Source: Ignavibacteria bacterium (GTDB lineage: Bacteria; Bacteroidota; Ignavibacteria; UBA10030; UBA6906). Taken from it: DNA of 32,774 nucleotides. Shown in pieces: positions 9,947-18,548 of the stretch. Every line of letters starts with the position of its first letter. Positions within the stretch are counted from its first letter, which is position 1. The DNA lies in NCBI GenBank assembly GCA_003251275.1, contig QKGJ01000038.1, forward strand, positions 1-32,774, in the 5' to 3' direction. The notes beneath the pieces are model-generated. The model was not told where the DNA came from, did not search any database, and saw only the letters and a list, made by a program, of their open reading frames with translations. A program made the position numbers and the translations under genes.

Positions 9947-10701
9947 TATCCCATCCAAAAGACTTTGCCAATCAATTTCGCTCCGGCCATCACCAACACC
10001 ACGCCGAGTACTCCCTGGAGAATTCTTGCGCTGAGTTTGAATGCTCCCATACGGGATCCGAGAAAACCTCCGCCGACCGCAGCAACGACGAGCGGAAGAG
10101 CGCCTGCCATATCGAAGGACGATCGCGACAAATGTCCAGCAAGCCCACTGATGGAATTGAGAACAATGAACGCACTGGAAATTGCCGCAGTACGTTTCAC
10201 ATCAGCCCAGCGGAACAACAACAGAATCGGACTGAGAAACACGCCGCCGCCGATACCGATCATTCCGGAGACAAATCCGAGAGCCCCTCCGATGGGAATG
10301 CTTGCACGCAACGGAACATTCCGGAGCGTTCCTACCTCGGGGGGGGTATTCCAAAAGAAAATACGGCCGGCAGCAAGCAAGAGTGCGGCACCGAGCAGAA
10401 CGGAAAACACTTCAGGGGATATCGCCGTGAATCCGCCGAGAAAAGCAGCCGGAAGAGAAGAGGCAACGAACGGCCAGAGCATCTTCCATGAAAAATGTCC
10501 CCCACGATAATAATGCCAGCAACTTGTCGACGCGACGAAAATATTCAGGACGAGCGCAACAGGTGCTACTGCGGGAGACGCAACGCCAAACAGCGCAAAC
10601 AACGCAAGGTACCCCGATGCGCCACCGTGTCCGACGCTGGAGTAGACGAACGCAACAAGAAAAAAAAACGGAACTATTTCCCACGGATAGGTGAGTGTCA
10701 T
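9946..10701 (-). CDS. Sulfite exporter TauE/SafE family membrane permease
   Basis: 251 aa polytopic; VGHGGASGYLALFALFG and GALGFVSGMIGIGGGVFLSPILLL repeat motifs of TauE/SafE. Confidence 0.88.
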   Translation of the reverse strand: MTLTYPWEIVPFFFLVAFVYSSVGHGGASGYLALFALFGVASPAVAPVALVLNIFVASTSCWHYYRGGHFSWKMLWPFVASSLPAAFLGGFTAISPEVFSVLLGAALLLAAGRIFFWNTPPEVGTLRNVPLRASIPIGGALGFVSGMIGIGGGVFLSPILLLFRWADVKRTAAISSAFIVLNSISGLAGHLSRSSFDMAGALPLVVAAVGGGFLGSRMGAFKLSARILQGVLGVVLVMAGAKLIGKVFWMG

Positions 10702-11633
10702 TATTTCTTCTTCCGCGGTTTCTCCGGATGTCCTCCTCCCGAAAGCATTGCCGCAGAATGAAGTAATGCAGGGAAGAGCGCATCAAGTGAATCGGCGACC
10801 CCCTTTTTTGAACCGGGAAGGTTCACAATAATGGTGTTACCGCGAAGACCGGCAATGCCGCGAGAGAGCATGGAATACGGAGTTCTTTCCTGCCCATATG
10901 CACGCAGCGCTTCCGGTATGCCGGGAATCTCACGCTCGATCACTTGGGCAGTCGCCTCAGGAGAAAAATCCCGTTTGCTGAAACCTGTGCCTCCTGTCGT
11001 CAGCACGAAGTTTACCTTCATCGTATCGGCATACGCAATCAGCTTCTTCTGGATTTCCTCCTGGTCATCCGCAATGACGTCGTACGATACCACCGCAATT
11101 CGCTCTTTCTCTAAACGTTCGACGATCAGTTTGCCGGACAAGTCCGTTTTCTGTCCTGAAGAAATCGAATCAGAGGTAACCAACACCGCCGCTTTGAGGT
11201 CCGTACTTTTCTCTTCGAGAAAGTCCGACTTTCCTCCCCGTTTCTCCTCAAGGCGTACTTCCCCAATGGTCATTGTACTGTCAATTTGTTTCAGCATGTC
11301 GTACAGCGTAAGCGCTGCCACGCTCGCGGCGGTAAGCGCTTCCATTTCCACACCGGTCGGATGAATTGCTTTCACTTCGGTTGTGATGGTGATTTCCTTT
11401 TCTCCGAGTTGGATGTCGCATCCCACAAAGGTGAGCGGAAGAGGATGACAATAGGGAATAATCTGACTGTTGTTCTTCGCGGCCTGGATTGCGGCAACCT
11501 TCGCTACCGGGAGAGGATCGCCTTTCGGTACCGTTCCTCCGCGGATACGCGCGATGGTTGCGGGCTTGAGTGTGAGCACCGCCTTTGCTTTTGCAGAGCG
11601 AAGCGTTTTGGACTTTTTAGTGATGTCATACAT
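10701..11633 (-). CDS. moaCB: Bifunctional molybdenum cofactor biosynthesis protein MoaC/MoaB (fusion)
   Basis: 310 aa; N-terminal MoaC (IPYCHPLPLT, GVEMEALTAASVAALTLYDMLK) and C-terminal MoaB/MogA (TSDSISSG, TTGGTGFSKRDFSPEAT, NLPGSKKGV). Confidence 0.92.
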   Translation of the reverse strand: MYDITKKSKTLRSAKAKAVLTLKPATIARIRGGTVPKGDPLPVAKVAAIQAAKNNSQIIPYCHPLPLTFVGCDIQLGEKEITITTEVKAIHPTGVEMEALTAASVAALTLYDMLKQIDSTMTIGEVRLEEKRGGKSDFLEEKSTDLKAAVLVTSDSISSGQKTDLSGKLIVERLEKERIAVVSYDVIADDQEEIQKKLIAYADTMKVNFVLTTGGTGFSKRDFSPEATAQVIEREIPGIPEALRAYGQERTPYSMLSRGIAGLRGNTIIVNLPGSKKGVADSLDALFPALLHSAAMLSGGGHPEKPRKKK

Positions 11634-11639
11634 GAATGT

Positions 11640-12647
11640 TCAGCCGCCGATGGCAACCATGGATCTGTTTTGCTCTTCCAGGAGTGTGTTTGTGTCAGGA
11701 TGTTGTTCGCGTTTTAGGATGACTGTCATGCGAATGGAATCTTCGATCACTTCATGCGATGCACCTGACCGCAGTAGTCGCCGGAGATCGATCTCTTCGC
11801 GCCCAAAGAGACAGTTGCGGAGCTTACCATCGGCAGTAAGCCGGATGCGGTTGCATGAATCGCAGAAGTGCTCCGTCATTGTTGTTATGAAACCGACGAC
11901 TGCATCGCTGCCTGCAATGTGGAATTCCTTCGCAGGTCCGGGAATGCCTTCCGCCGGTTCCGCCGGTACGAGCTGGAATCGGGTTTCGAGAATTCCCCTC
12001 ATTTCCTTGTATGGCATCATGCGCACTTCATTCCAACTGTTTCCGAGAAATGGCATGTATTCGATAAAGCGGACATGAAGAGAACGGGCCTTGGCGAATG
12101 CCACGAAGTCTGGAAGCTCATCATCGTTGAATCCTCGCATTACCACTGTGTTGATCTTTAATGACGCGAAACGGGCATCTAGTGCAGCATCGATCCCGCG
12201 GATTGTTTCATCAAAGAGCGAGCGAAGTGCGATGCGCTCGAAGCGTTCGGGCTTCAGTGTATCAAGGCTGATGTTCACGTGGTTCACTCCAGCGGCTTTG
12301 AGTACTCTTGCTTTGTCTGTCAACAATACACCGTTTGTTGAGAGAGCAAGCGTCTCCAATCCCGGAATGCCGGCGAGCTGCGAGCAAAGGTCCTCGACAC
12401 CCTTGCGGACGAGAGGTTCTCCGCCGGTCATCCGGATCTTTTTTACCCCAAGGTCGACAAAGAGTTTTGCAAGCGTTAGTATTTCATCGAAGGAAAGGAG
12501 GGAAGATTTGGGACCGAGTTCGATTCCCCCCGGAGGCATGCAGTAGCGGCAGCGGAGGTTACACCGATCCGTTATGGAAATTCTCAGGTAGGTATGCTGG
12601 CGGCCAAAGTTGTCGAGGAGCCGGGAGGGTCTGGCGATAACCATCAC
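11640..12647 (-). CDS. moaA: GTP 3',8-cyclase
   Basis: 335 aa; radical-SAM CNLRCRYCMP, C-terminal FCDSCNRIRLTADGKLRNCLF cluster, C-terminal GG. Confidence 0.96.
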   Translation of the reverse strand: MMVIARPSRLLDNFGRQHTYLRISITDRCNLRCRYCMPPGGIELGPKSSLLSFDEILTLAKLFVDLGVKKIRMTGGEPLVRKGVEDLCSQLAGIPGLETLALSTNGVLLTDKARVLKAAGVNHVNISLDTLKPERFERIALRSLFDETIRGIDAALDARFASLKINTVVMRGFNDDELPDFVAFAKARSLHVRFIEYMPFLGNSWNEVRMMPYKEMRGILETRFQLVPAEPAEGIPGPAKEFHIAGSDAVVGFITTMTEHFCDSCNRIRLTADGKLRNCLFGREEIDLRRLLRSGASHEVIEDSIRMTVILKREQHPDTNTLLEEQNRSMVAIGG

Positions 12648-12994
12648 TGTTCCTTTGAGAGTACATCATCCACCCAGCTGAGTGCAGCCATCATCGAGGG
12701 AAGTCCGATGGTTGGGAGTGACAATAGCGCTACCTGACGGATCTCCCCTGCGGTGGCTCCCGCGTTCAATGCTTTTCGGACGTGGGAATGAACAGCACCT
12801 TCAAGCCGGGCGCCAACCGAAATGCCGAGTTTTATCAACGATCTGGTTTTCTCATTCAGCGGACCGGCAGCATGAACGGCAGCGCCAAGCTCCTCGTAGG
12901 CCTTGGCCACCCGGGGATAAGTCTCCTGGAATTCTTGAAATTTTTTTGGAATGGGCGACATAACATCCTCCCGGCGTTCTTCGCCGACGTTCAA
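12644..12994 (-). CDS. Carboxymuconolactone decarboxylase/AhpD-like small protein
   Basis: 116 aa; LNEKTRSLIKLGISVGARLEGAVHSHVRKALNAGATAGEIRQVALLSLPTIGLPSMMAALSWV, CMD-family pattern; ATGA overlap with moaA. Confidence 0.85.
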   Translation of the reverse strand: MNVGEERREDVMSPIPKKFQEFQETYPRVAKAYEELGAAVHAAGPLNEKTRSLIKLGISVGARLEGAVHSHVRKALNAGATAGEIRQVALLSLPTIGLPSMMAALSWVDDVLSKEQ

Positions 12995-13013
12995 GGTAAG
13001 ATACGGGTTTTCC

Positions 13014-14855
13014 CTAGAAGGAAACCGAAGTCTGCAAATACCCCCAGAGCGCTACATCACTGGCATTAAATGCCTGTCGCATCAAATCATCAGGGAGAAA
13101 AGCGGACGTGCCGATTTCGAACGAGATGTTCTTATTGTGGCGATACTGGACGACAATGTCAATCTCTTGGCCAAGCGTTTTCTCATTGAGAACGCTTTGC
13201 GCAAGCGAAAAATGATGCAACCAGACATTTGCTGTCGTCTTTTCCGAGAGGGAGATGGTCGCGCGTGCGATCAGATCTGCAAGACCACGGTTCGATGTGT
13301 TTGCGGGGATATTGACAAAGTAGTCCATGAATCCGTAGAACTTATGTCCAGTGTGGAATGTCGGGTCGAAGGTCTTGAACTTTGCATCACCGGTGGGAGT
13401 GCCGGACAAGAGTTCATATCCCAGCGAAACACGGCTCAGCGCGCAATCCGAAAAAGAATACCCGAGTGCCCCGGATAGGAGATAAGCAGAAATGTCCACT
13501 CCCTGGCGTGTTCCTCCCTGGTATGCGACCTCAGCTTCATAATCGAGGGCGTTTGCTTTTCCCTTCACATATGAGCCGACCGTGGATCGTTTGAGGTTTG
13601 TTTTCCCCGAACCGGTGGTATCCCTGTTCACCTGATAAAGGAAGTACGGGTCGATGGTATGGTTCTCGATTCCTTTAACCTTCCCGTAGGCCCCGTAGAA
13701 ATCATACCCAGCATCATACATCGAACGAACAGAAGGCGGCGTGGCAACGACAGGGTATATTTGTGTTTCGCCCACGTTCATCGCAAGCGCATCGATTGTT
13801 ATTCCCGGCCAGTCAAAGCGAATCACACCGCCGTCAAATGAACGGCTCACGTTGTTCCACCCTACGGCGCCCAGCAAGCGCTCGTTACTGTAGGCCAGTT
13901 CCATCCGTCCAAGGCGGAGGGAAATCTCGTCCGCGAAAAGTTTCTTTACTTCCACGAATGCCTGGTGCATGTCCAGGTTTTTCGTATCAGCAAGGGTGTT
14001 AAAGGAACCGCCCGCGTCCTTTTCTGACCCGAAGACACGCGAATCCTGTGCCTGAATAAACACGAGAACATCTTCGAGCGGTTGCGCCTGAACTCCAAGA
14101 CGCGTTCTCAGCAGCGTGAAGGTGTTTGACGGAGTCCGTTGATTGAAATCGCGCATGTCCACTTCGTTCCGGACACGAACATTGCCGGTAATCTTAATAA
14201 GAGGTGCCTGGTCTTGAGCGTTTAATTGTTCTCCGATCAGAAAGGAGAATACCATCAATGCTAATGCCATTAACTGGATTGGCTTTGAACCAGCTGCTTT
14301 CGGAGCTACTTCATCTTTTTCCATGTTCGCAAGGAGCTCGATGAGCTGCTGTTTGGTCGAGCATGCCGCACTTTTTGCCTCTTCCGCTTGAAAGTCCTTC
14401 AACAATGCTGCCGCTTCGTCGGTGGAAAGATGCTGGTCTGCCATTGCAAAGAGAATATTGTCTTCTTTCATAATGTGGCTGCGAAGCAAGCCGATGAAAG
14501 ACTGAGTATGTTTAACGAGCGCCGGTCTCCCCGCAGGATCGCCTTTCGCGAATCGCTCAAGAGCGGCATTCATTGCAGCGACTTCCTGTCTCCCCAGGTC
14601 GTGCTCATGCAGCATAACGCCAATGGGTCCGGACTCCTGTGAGAATCCCTTTTGCACCATCGCCGGGAATAGCAGCTTTTCTTCCTTCTGATGATGACAC
14701 CCGTCGGCAAATTCCCTGATGAAACGAATGCCGTTGCGAAACACATCGGGGTGAACATCTTCTCCGCGGTGAAGTCGGCTTGCGGCGTTTTCAAGTAAAA
14801 TCAACATGCGTTCGATTGAGCGGTGCTCATCCTTCAATATATCTGTCGGTTTCAT
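13014..14855 (-). CDS. Hemerythrin-like domain fused in frame to an outer-membrane beta-barrel (alginate-export/porin-like) domain
   Basis: Start at MKPTDILKDEHRSIE (14855, SD aggaca) rather than the 15086 ORF start. N-terminus has hemerythrin His motifs (EHRSIE, CHHQKEEKLLFP, LHEHDLGRQE, HIMKEDNILFA). C-terminal part follows signal-peptide-like IQLMALALMVFSFLIGEQLNAQ, with barrel-type alternation and terminal Phe (LQTSVSF). Confidence 0.8.
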   Translation of the reverse strand: MKPTDILKDEHRSIERMLILLENAASRLHRGEDVHPDVFRNGIRFIREFADGCHHQKEEKLLFPAMVQKGFSQESGPIGVMLHEHDLGRQEVAAMNAALERFAKGDPAGRPALVKHTQSFIGLLRSHIMKEDNILFAMADQHLSTDEAAALLKDFQAEEAKSAACSTKQQLIELLANMEKDEVAPKAAGSKPIQLMALALMVFSFLIGEQLNAQDQAPLIKITGNVRVRNEVDMRDFNQRTPSNTFTLLRTRLGVQAQPLEDVLVFIQAQDSRVFGSEKDAGGSFNTLADTKNLDMHQAFVEVKKLFADEISLRLGRMELAYSNERLLGAVGWNNVSRSFDGGVIRFDWPGITIDALAMNVGETQIYPVVATPPSVRSMYDAGYDFYGAYGKVKGIENHTIDPYFLYQVNRDTTGSGKTNLKRSTVGSYVKGKANALDYEAEVAYQGGTRQGVDISAYLLSGALGYSFSDCALSRVSLGYELLSGTPTGDAKFKTFDPTFHTGHKFYGFMDYFVNIPANTSNRGLADLIARATISLSEKTTANVWLHHFSLAQSVLNEKTLGQEIDIVVQYRHNKNISFEIGTSAFLPDDLMRQAFNASDVALWGYLQTSVSF

Positions 14856-14869
14856 TGTTGTCCTATCGT

Positions 14870-16051
14870 TTACGAGTGATGGTGGATGCTTTCCACCAGG
14901 AGCGGGTCTTTGAGTGGGACGGGGTTTGCCTGTGCAAATGCTTTGAATGTTCCAAGAAAGAATAACGCTATCATCCCTGCAAACGGACCGATCTCCCAAA
15001 GGCTCACTTCCGGTCCGGTTTTCAAAAACGGCGGAAGGATCATCCAATACAAATCGATCCAATGGCCAATCATGATAATCACACACACCTTCAGAAGAAG
15101 GCCTTCATTCTTCTTGCTCCACTGGGAAAGAAGGACGACAAACGGGATCAACCAGTTGAACACCACATTGAGGCCTGCAAAAATCGTCCAGCTTCCTTTT
15201 TCACGATTGACGAAATAGACAACTTCTTCGGGAATGTTGGCGTACCAGATGAGAATATACTGGCTGAACCAAATATACATCCAGAACGTACTGAATGCAA
15301 AGATAAGCTTTCCCAGATCATGCAGGTGCGAGTCAGTGACGACCGTTCGAAGCGGGCCTGTGCGCCGCAGGATGATAACGACTACGGCGATGGCTGCGAG
15401 CCCGTTCAAGAGCATTCCGCTCAGGTTATACATGCCAAAAATAGTGCTATACCATTCCGGCTCCAGCGACATGATCCAGTCCATGCTCGCGAGCGTAAAG
15501 GTCAACGCGATGACAACGAGAAATCCGCCCGATAACTTTTTGTTTTTTCGGGTAAGAGAAACGTCACCTGTTGCATCCTGCTGACGGGAAAACTTGCGGA
15601 GGTAAAAGGCAAAGACAAACCAGACACTAAGGTAAAGGATCGTACGAATGACAAAAAAGGGAACGTTCAGCCATCCCGCTTTTGCCTGGAGAAGATGATT
15701 GCCTGAGACTGCGTCAGCGTGACTCCACTCGTACAAGCTTGGAATGCCCAGAAGGGTAATCACCATAAGGAGAGAAGCGATGGGGAGTATTCCTGCCAAT
15801 GCTTCCGGAGCGCGACGAATGGCGACACTCCAGCCGGCATTCGAAACATACTGAAGCGCAATAAAAAGAACGCCGGCAAGGCCGAGGCTGAGAAGATAGA
15901 AACTCGCGAGCAGGATATTCGGCCATGCTCTCTCAGGCGCGACGAATGCACCGATCGATGCAGTAATAGCGCCAAGTGCCATAACCAGAGCCAGATTTCT
16001 CCGAAGGCGTGGAATTCCTGCAAGAACATCTTCCGATTTATGGAGATTCAT
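14870..16051 (-). CDS. actF: Alternative complex III subunit ActF (quinol:cytochrome c oxidoreductase membrane subunit)
   Basis: Polytopic ~394 aa from MNLHKSEDVLAG; NILLASFYLLSLGLAGVLFIALQYVSNAGWSVAIRRAPEAL typical of ActF; position in act gene order. Confidence 0.88.
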   Translation of the reverse strand: MNLHKSEDVLAGIPRLRRNLALVMALGAITASIGAFVAPERAWPNILLASFYLLSLGLAGVLFIALQYVSNAGWSVAIRRAPEALAGILPIASLLMVITLLGIPSLYEWSHADAVSGNHLLQAKAGWLNVPFFVIRTILYLSVWFVFAFYLRKFSRQQDATGDVSLTRKNKKLSGGFLVVIALTFTLASMDWIMSLEPEWYSTIFGMYNLSGMLLNGLAAIAVVVIILRRTGPLRTVVTDSHLHDLGKLIFAFSTFWMYIWFSQYILIWYANIPEEVVYFVNREKGSWTIFAGLNVVFNWLIPFVVLLSQWSKKNEGLLLKVCVIIMIGHWIDLYWMILPPFLKTGPEVSLWEIGPFAGMIALFFLGTFKAFAQANPVPLKDPLLVESIHHHS

Positions 16052-16053
16052 AA

Positions 16054-16650
16054 TCATTTGACTGCAACCGTCGACTGAATGGGTTGTTGCTGAAGGGAGC
16101 GTATGTATGCCGCGACGCGCCACCGATCCGCGCGTACCACCTGGCTTGCGAACGAGGGCATGTTCCGCTGACCGTAGGTAATGATGTGATAGATTTGTCC
16201 GCCTTTCATGTTGACTGCATTCTGTGCAAACAATGAGGGAGGCGGAGGGAAACCATGTTTCGGGATTGTTCCATCACCAGTCCCGCCAGCTCCATGACAA
16301 GGAGAGCAAACATGAGCAAACACGACCGACCCCCGACGAAGATCGCTCAGACTGTCCTTTGGATCCAGTGGGCTGCGAAGCTCGTTGCCAGCACGAATGG
16401 CGTCTTCCAGGGTTGGCTTGTACGGGAACGGATCAAAATTTCGGACGACGGTTCCTTCCGCAGGGGGTTGCAGGATCTTGCCGTCGGGGAAGATCGGACT
16501 CGCTGACTGCGATCCGTATGCATCGGAATGCACCATACCCGGAAGCAGTTCTATGTTCGGGACAGTAAACTGCCGACGAACAAAAAATATAGTTCCGACC
16601 AAGACGAGGAGAATCAGGAGCAAAATACTATTCAGCAGATTTCGTGTCAT
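16054..16650 (-). CDS. actE: Alternative complex III subunit ActE (monoheme cytochrome c)
   Basis: 198 aa, N-terminal TM, one CSPCH heme motif followed by GAGGTGDG; RNMPSFASQV; position in act order. Confidence 0.87.
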   Translation of the reverse strand: MTRNLLNSILLLILLVLVGTIFFVRRQFTVPNIELLPGMVHSDAYGSQSASPIFPDGKILQPPAEGTVVRNFDPFPYKPTLEDAIRAGNELRSPLDPKDSLSDLRRGSVVFAHVCSPCHGAGGTGDGTIPKHGFPPPPSLFAQNAVNMKGGQIYHIITYGQRNMPSFASQVVRADRWRVAAYIRSLQQQPIQSTVAVK

Positions 16651-16653
16651 GAA

Positions 16654-17178
16654 TTAATCCTCCTCAACTCGTTCTTCCATTTTCACCATGTGAAATGGAG
16701 CAAACAATTTTTCCACTTTCTCGACATCAAATGAAGCGTCCTCCTCCGCGAGGACAAGGACAAATTTATCGTTCGTGACGCCTTCGTACACTACCTTTGG
16801 CCTTTTTCCGGGAAGAAGTCTGCTTACGAGGAAGAACGCAACCACCGTACCAACTCCTGCAAAGAGAACAGTGACTTCAAATGTCACTGGAACGAATGCC
16901 GGCAGGGAGGTCAGAGGTTTTCCCCCGACATTTACCGGCCAGTCAAACGCAGAGGTCCAGATCTGGAACCACAGCTTTGCCGCCGCGCCGAGCAAACCGA
17001 GTCCAAGACAAATCCATCCAATGCGCGTTGGACGAATCCCCATTGCCTTATCGAGACCGTGGACCGCATAGGGAGTGTAGGCATCGACGATGGTGTACCC
17101 GTTTTCTCGGGCAGCTTTTGTCGCGTTGAGAATATCCTGATCACTTTGAAAAACATTGACCAACAATCGGCGACTCAT
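16654..17178 (-). CDS. actD: Alternative complex III subunit ActD (DUF3341)
   Basis: 174 aa; YTIVDAYTPYAVHGLDKAMGIRPTRIGWICLGLGLLGA typical of ActD; ATGA overlap with actC. Confidence 0.9.
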   Translation of the reverse strand: MSRRLLVNVFQSDQDILNATKAARENGYTIVDAYTPYAVHGLDKAMGIRPTRIGWICLGLGLLGAAAKLWFQIWTSAFDWPVNVGGKPLTSLPAFVPVTFEVTVLFAGVGTVVAFFLVSRLLPGKRPKVVYEGVTNDKFVLVLAEEDASFDVEKVEKLFAPFHMVKMEERVEED

Positions 17179-18548
17179 TTCTTATCCCCCTTTCCATTGT
17201 TCGCGTAGTGGAGAACGTTCTTGACTTCACCGATGGAAATCATCGGAAGGAGTCGGGAGAAGAGGAGGAAGAGGGTGAAAAACAAACCAAAGCTCCCAAC
17301 CAATGTCGCGATGTCAATGATTGTGGGTGTGAACGCCGACCAGCTCGCTGGAAGAAAGTCGCGTGTCAGCGACGTCATAATGATGACGAACCGTTCGAAC
17401 CACATCCCCACATTGATAATGATGGAGACGACGAAGACGACTGCAACGTTCCTTCGGAGCTTCTTGAACCAGAACAGTTGCGGCGCCAGAATATTACACG
17501 ACACCATGATCCAGTATGTCCAGCCATACGGTCCGAGCGCCCGGTTGATGAAGGCAAAACGTTCGTATTCATTCCCCGAGTAATACGCCACGAAGAGTTC
17601 GGTGGCGTATGCCAGCCCGACAATTCCTCCGGTCGCGATGATCACCTTGCACATTTGTTCGATGTGGTGGAGAGTGATGTACGATTCAAAATGGAGAACA
17701 CGTCGGACGATGAGCATCAGGGTCAAAACCATGGCAAATCCTGAGAACACCGCGCCAGCGACAAAGTATGGTGGGAGGATGGTGGTGTGCCATCCCGGAA
17801 TTACGGAAGTCGCAAAGTCCCAGCTGACAATGGTATGAACAGACACCACCAACGGCGTTGCCAGGCCTGCCAGGAGCAGGTACACTTTTTCGTACCTATG
17901 CCATGTCCGATTGGAGCCGTCCCAACCGAAACTGAGAAAGCCATAAATCTTCTTTTTGATTTTCGAAGTTGCCCGATCACGCAGGGTCGCCAGATCCGGA
18001 ACAAGTCCGGTAAACCAGAAGACAAACGAAATAGTGAAGTAACAGCTGATCGCAAACATGTCCCACACGAGCGGTGAACGGAAGTTGATCCAGAGCGGCC
18101 CCCGGAAATTCGGATAAGGAATAAGCCAGAACGCAAACCACGGCCTTCCTGTGTGAATGATCGGGAAGATCCCTGCGCAGATGACCGCGAAGATGGTCAT
18201 CGCCTCTGCCGACCGGTTGACGGAGGTTCTCCATTTCTGTCTGAAGAGAAAAAGAATTGCAGAAATGAGCGTTCCGGCGTGGCCGATACCGATCCAGAAA
18301 ACAAAGTTGGTGATGTCAAAAGCCCAGCCAATAGTGTTGTTCAATCCCCAAACCCCGACTCCGGTCGCGATTTGATACGCGATGGCAACCGCGCCGATAA
18401 CCAAAAGGGAGAAAGAAACAATGAACGCGGCCCACCACGCGGTTGAGGGTCGGTGGTCGAGTGTTTCGCAGACATCCCTGGTGATGTCGCTATACGACTT
18501 GTTGTCCAGGACGAGCGGAGTACGGAGTGTGGAATACACCTCAGCCAT
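17175..18548 (-). CDS. actC: Alternative complex III subunit ActC (NrfD/PsrC-like integral membrane protein)
   Basis: Polytopic NrfD-like; WGLNNTIGWAFDITNFVFWIGIGHAGTLISAILFLFRQKWRTSVNRSAEAMTIFAV; start 18548 (MAEVYSTLRTP). Confidence 0.94.
   Translation of the reverse strand: MAEVYSTLRTPLVLDNKSYSDITRDVCETLDHRPSTAWWAAFIVSFSLLVIGAVAIAYQIATGVGVWGLNNTIGWAFDITNFVFWIGIGHAGTLISAILFLFRQKWRTSVNRSAEAMTIFAVICAGIFPIIHTGRPWFAFWLIPYPNFRGPLWINFRSPLVWDMFAISCYFTISFVFWFTGLVPDLATLRDRATSKIKKKIYGFLSFGWDGSNRTWHRYEKVYLLLAGLATPLVVSVHTIVSWDFATSVIPGWHTTILPPYFVAGAVFSGFAMVLTLMLIVRRVLHFESYITLHHIEQMCKVIIATGGIVGLAYATELFVAYYSGNEYERFAFINRALGPYGWTYWIMVSCNILAPQLFWFKKLRRNVAVVFVVSIIINVGMWFERFVIIMTSLTRDFLPASWSAFTPTIIDIATLVGSFGLFFTLFLLFSRLLPMISIGEVKNVLHYANNGKGDKK

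Noticed and set aside
9704-10510. 268-aa plus-strand ORF
   Set aside because: Antisense to mobA and TauE/SafE genes; low-complexity Pro/Arg/Ala-rich translation typical of shadow frames.
14856-15086. N-terminal 77-residue extension of the hemerythrin/porin ORF
   Set aside because: Overlaps the actF coding region in another frame; a start with an SD-like aggaca precedes MKPTDILKDEH at 14855.
16870-16888. Perfect inverted repeat AGTGAC-TTCAAAT-GTCACT
   Set aside because: Short (6 bp arms) and inside actD coding sequence with no T-run; expected by chance.
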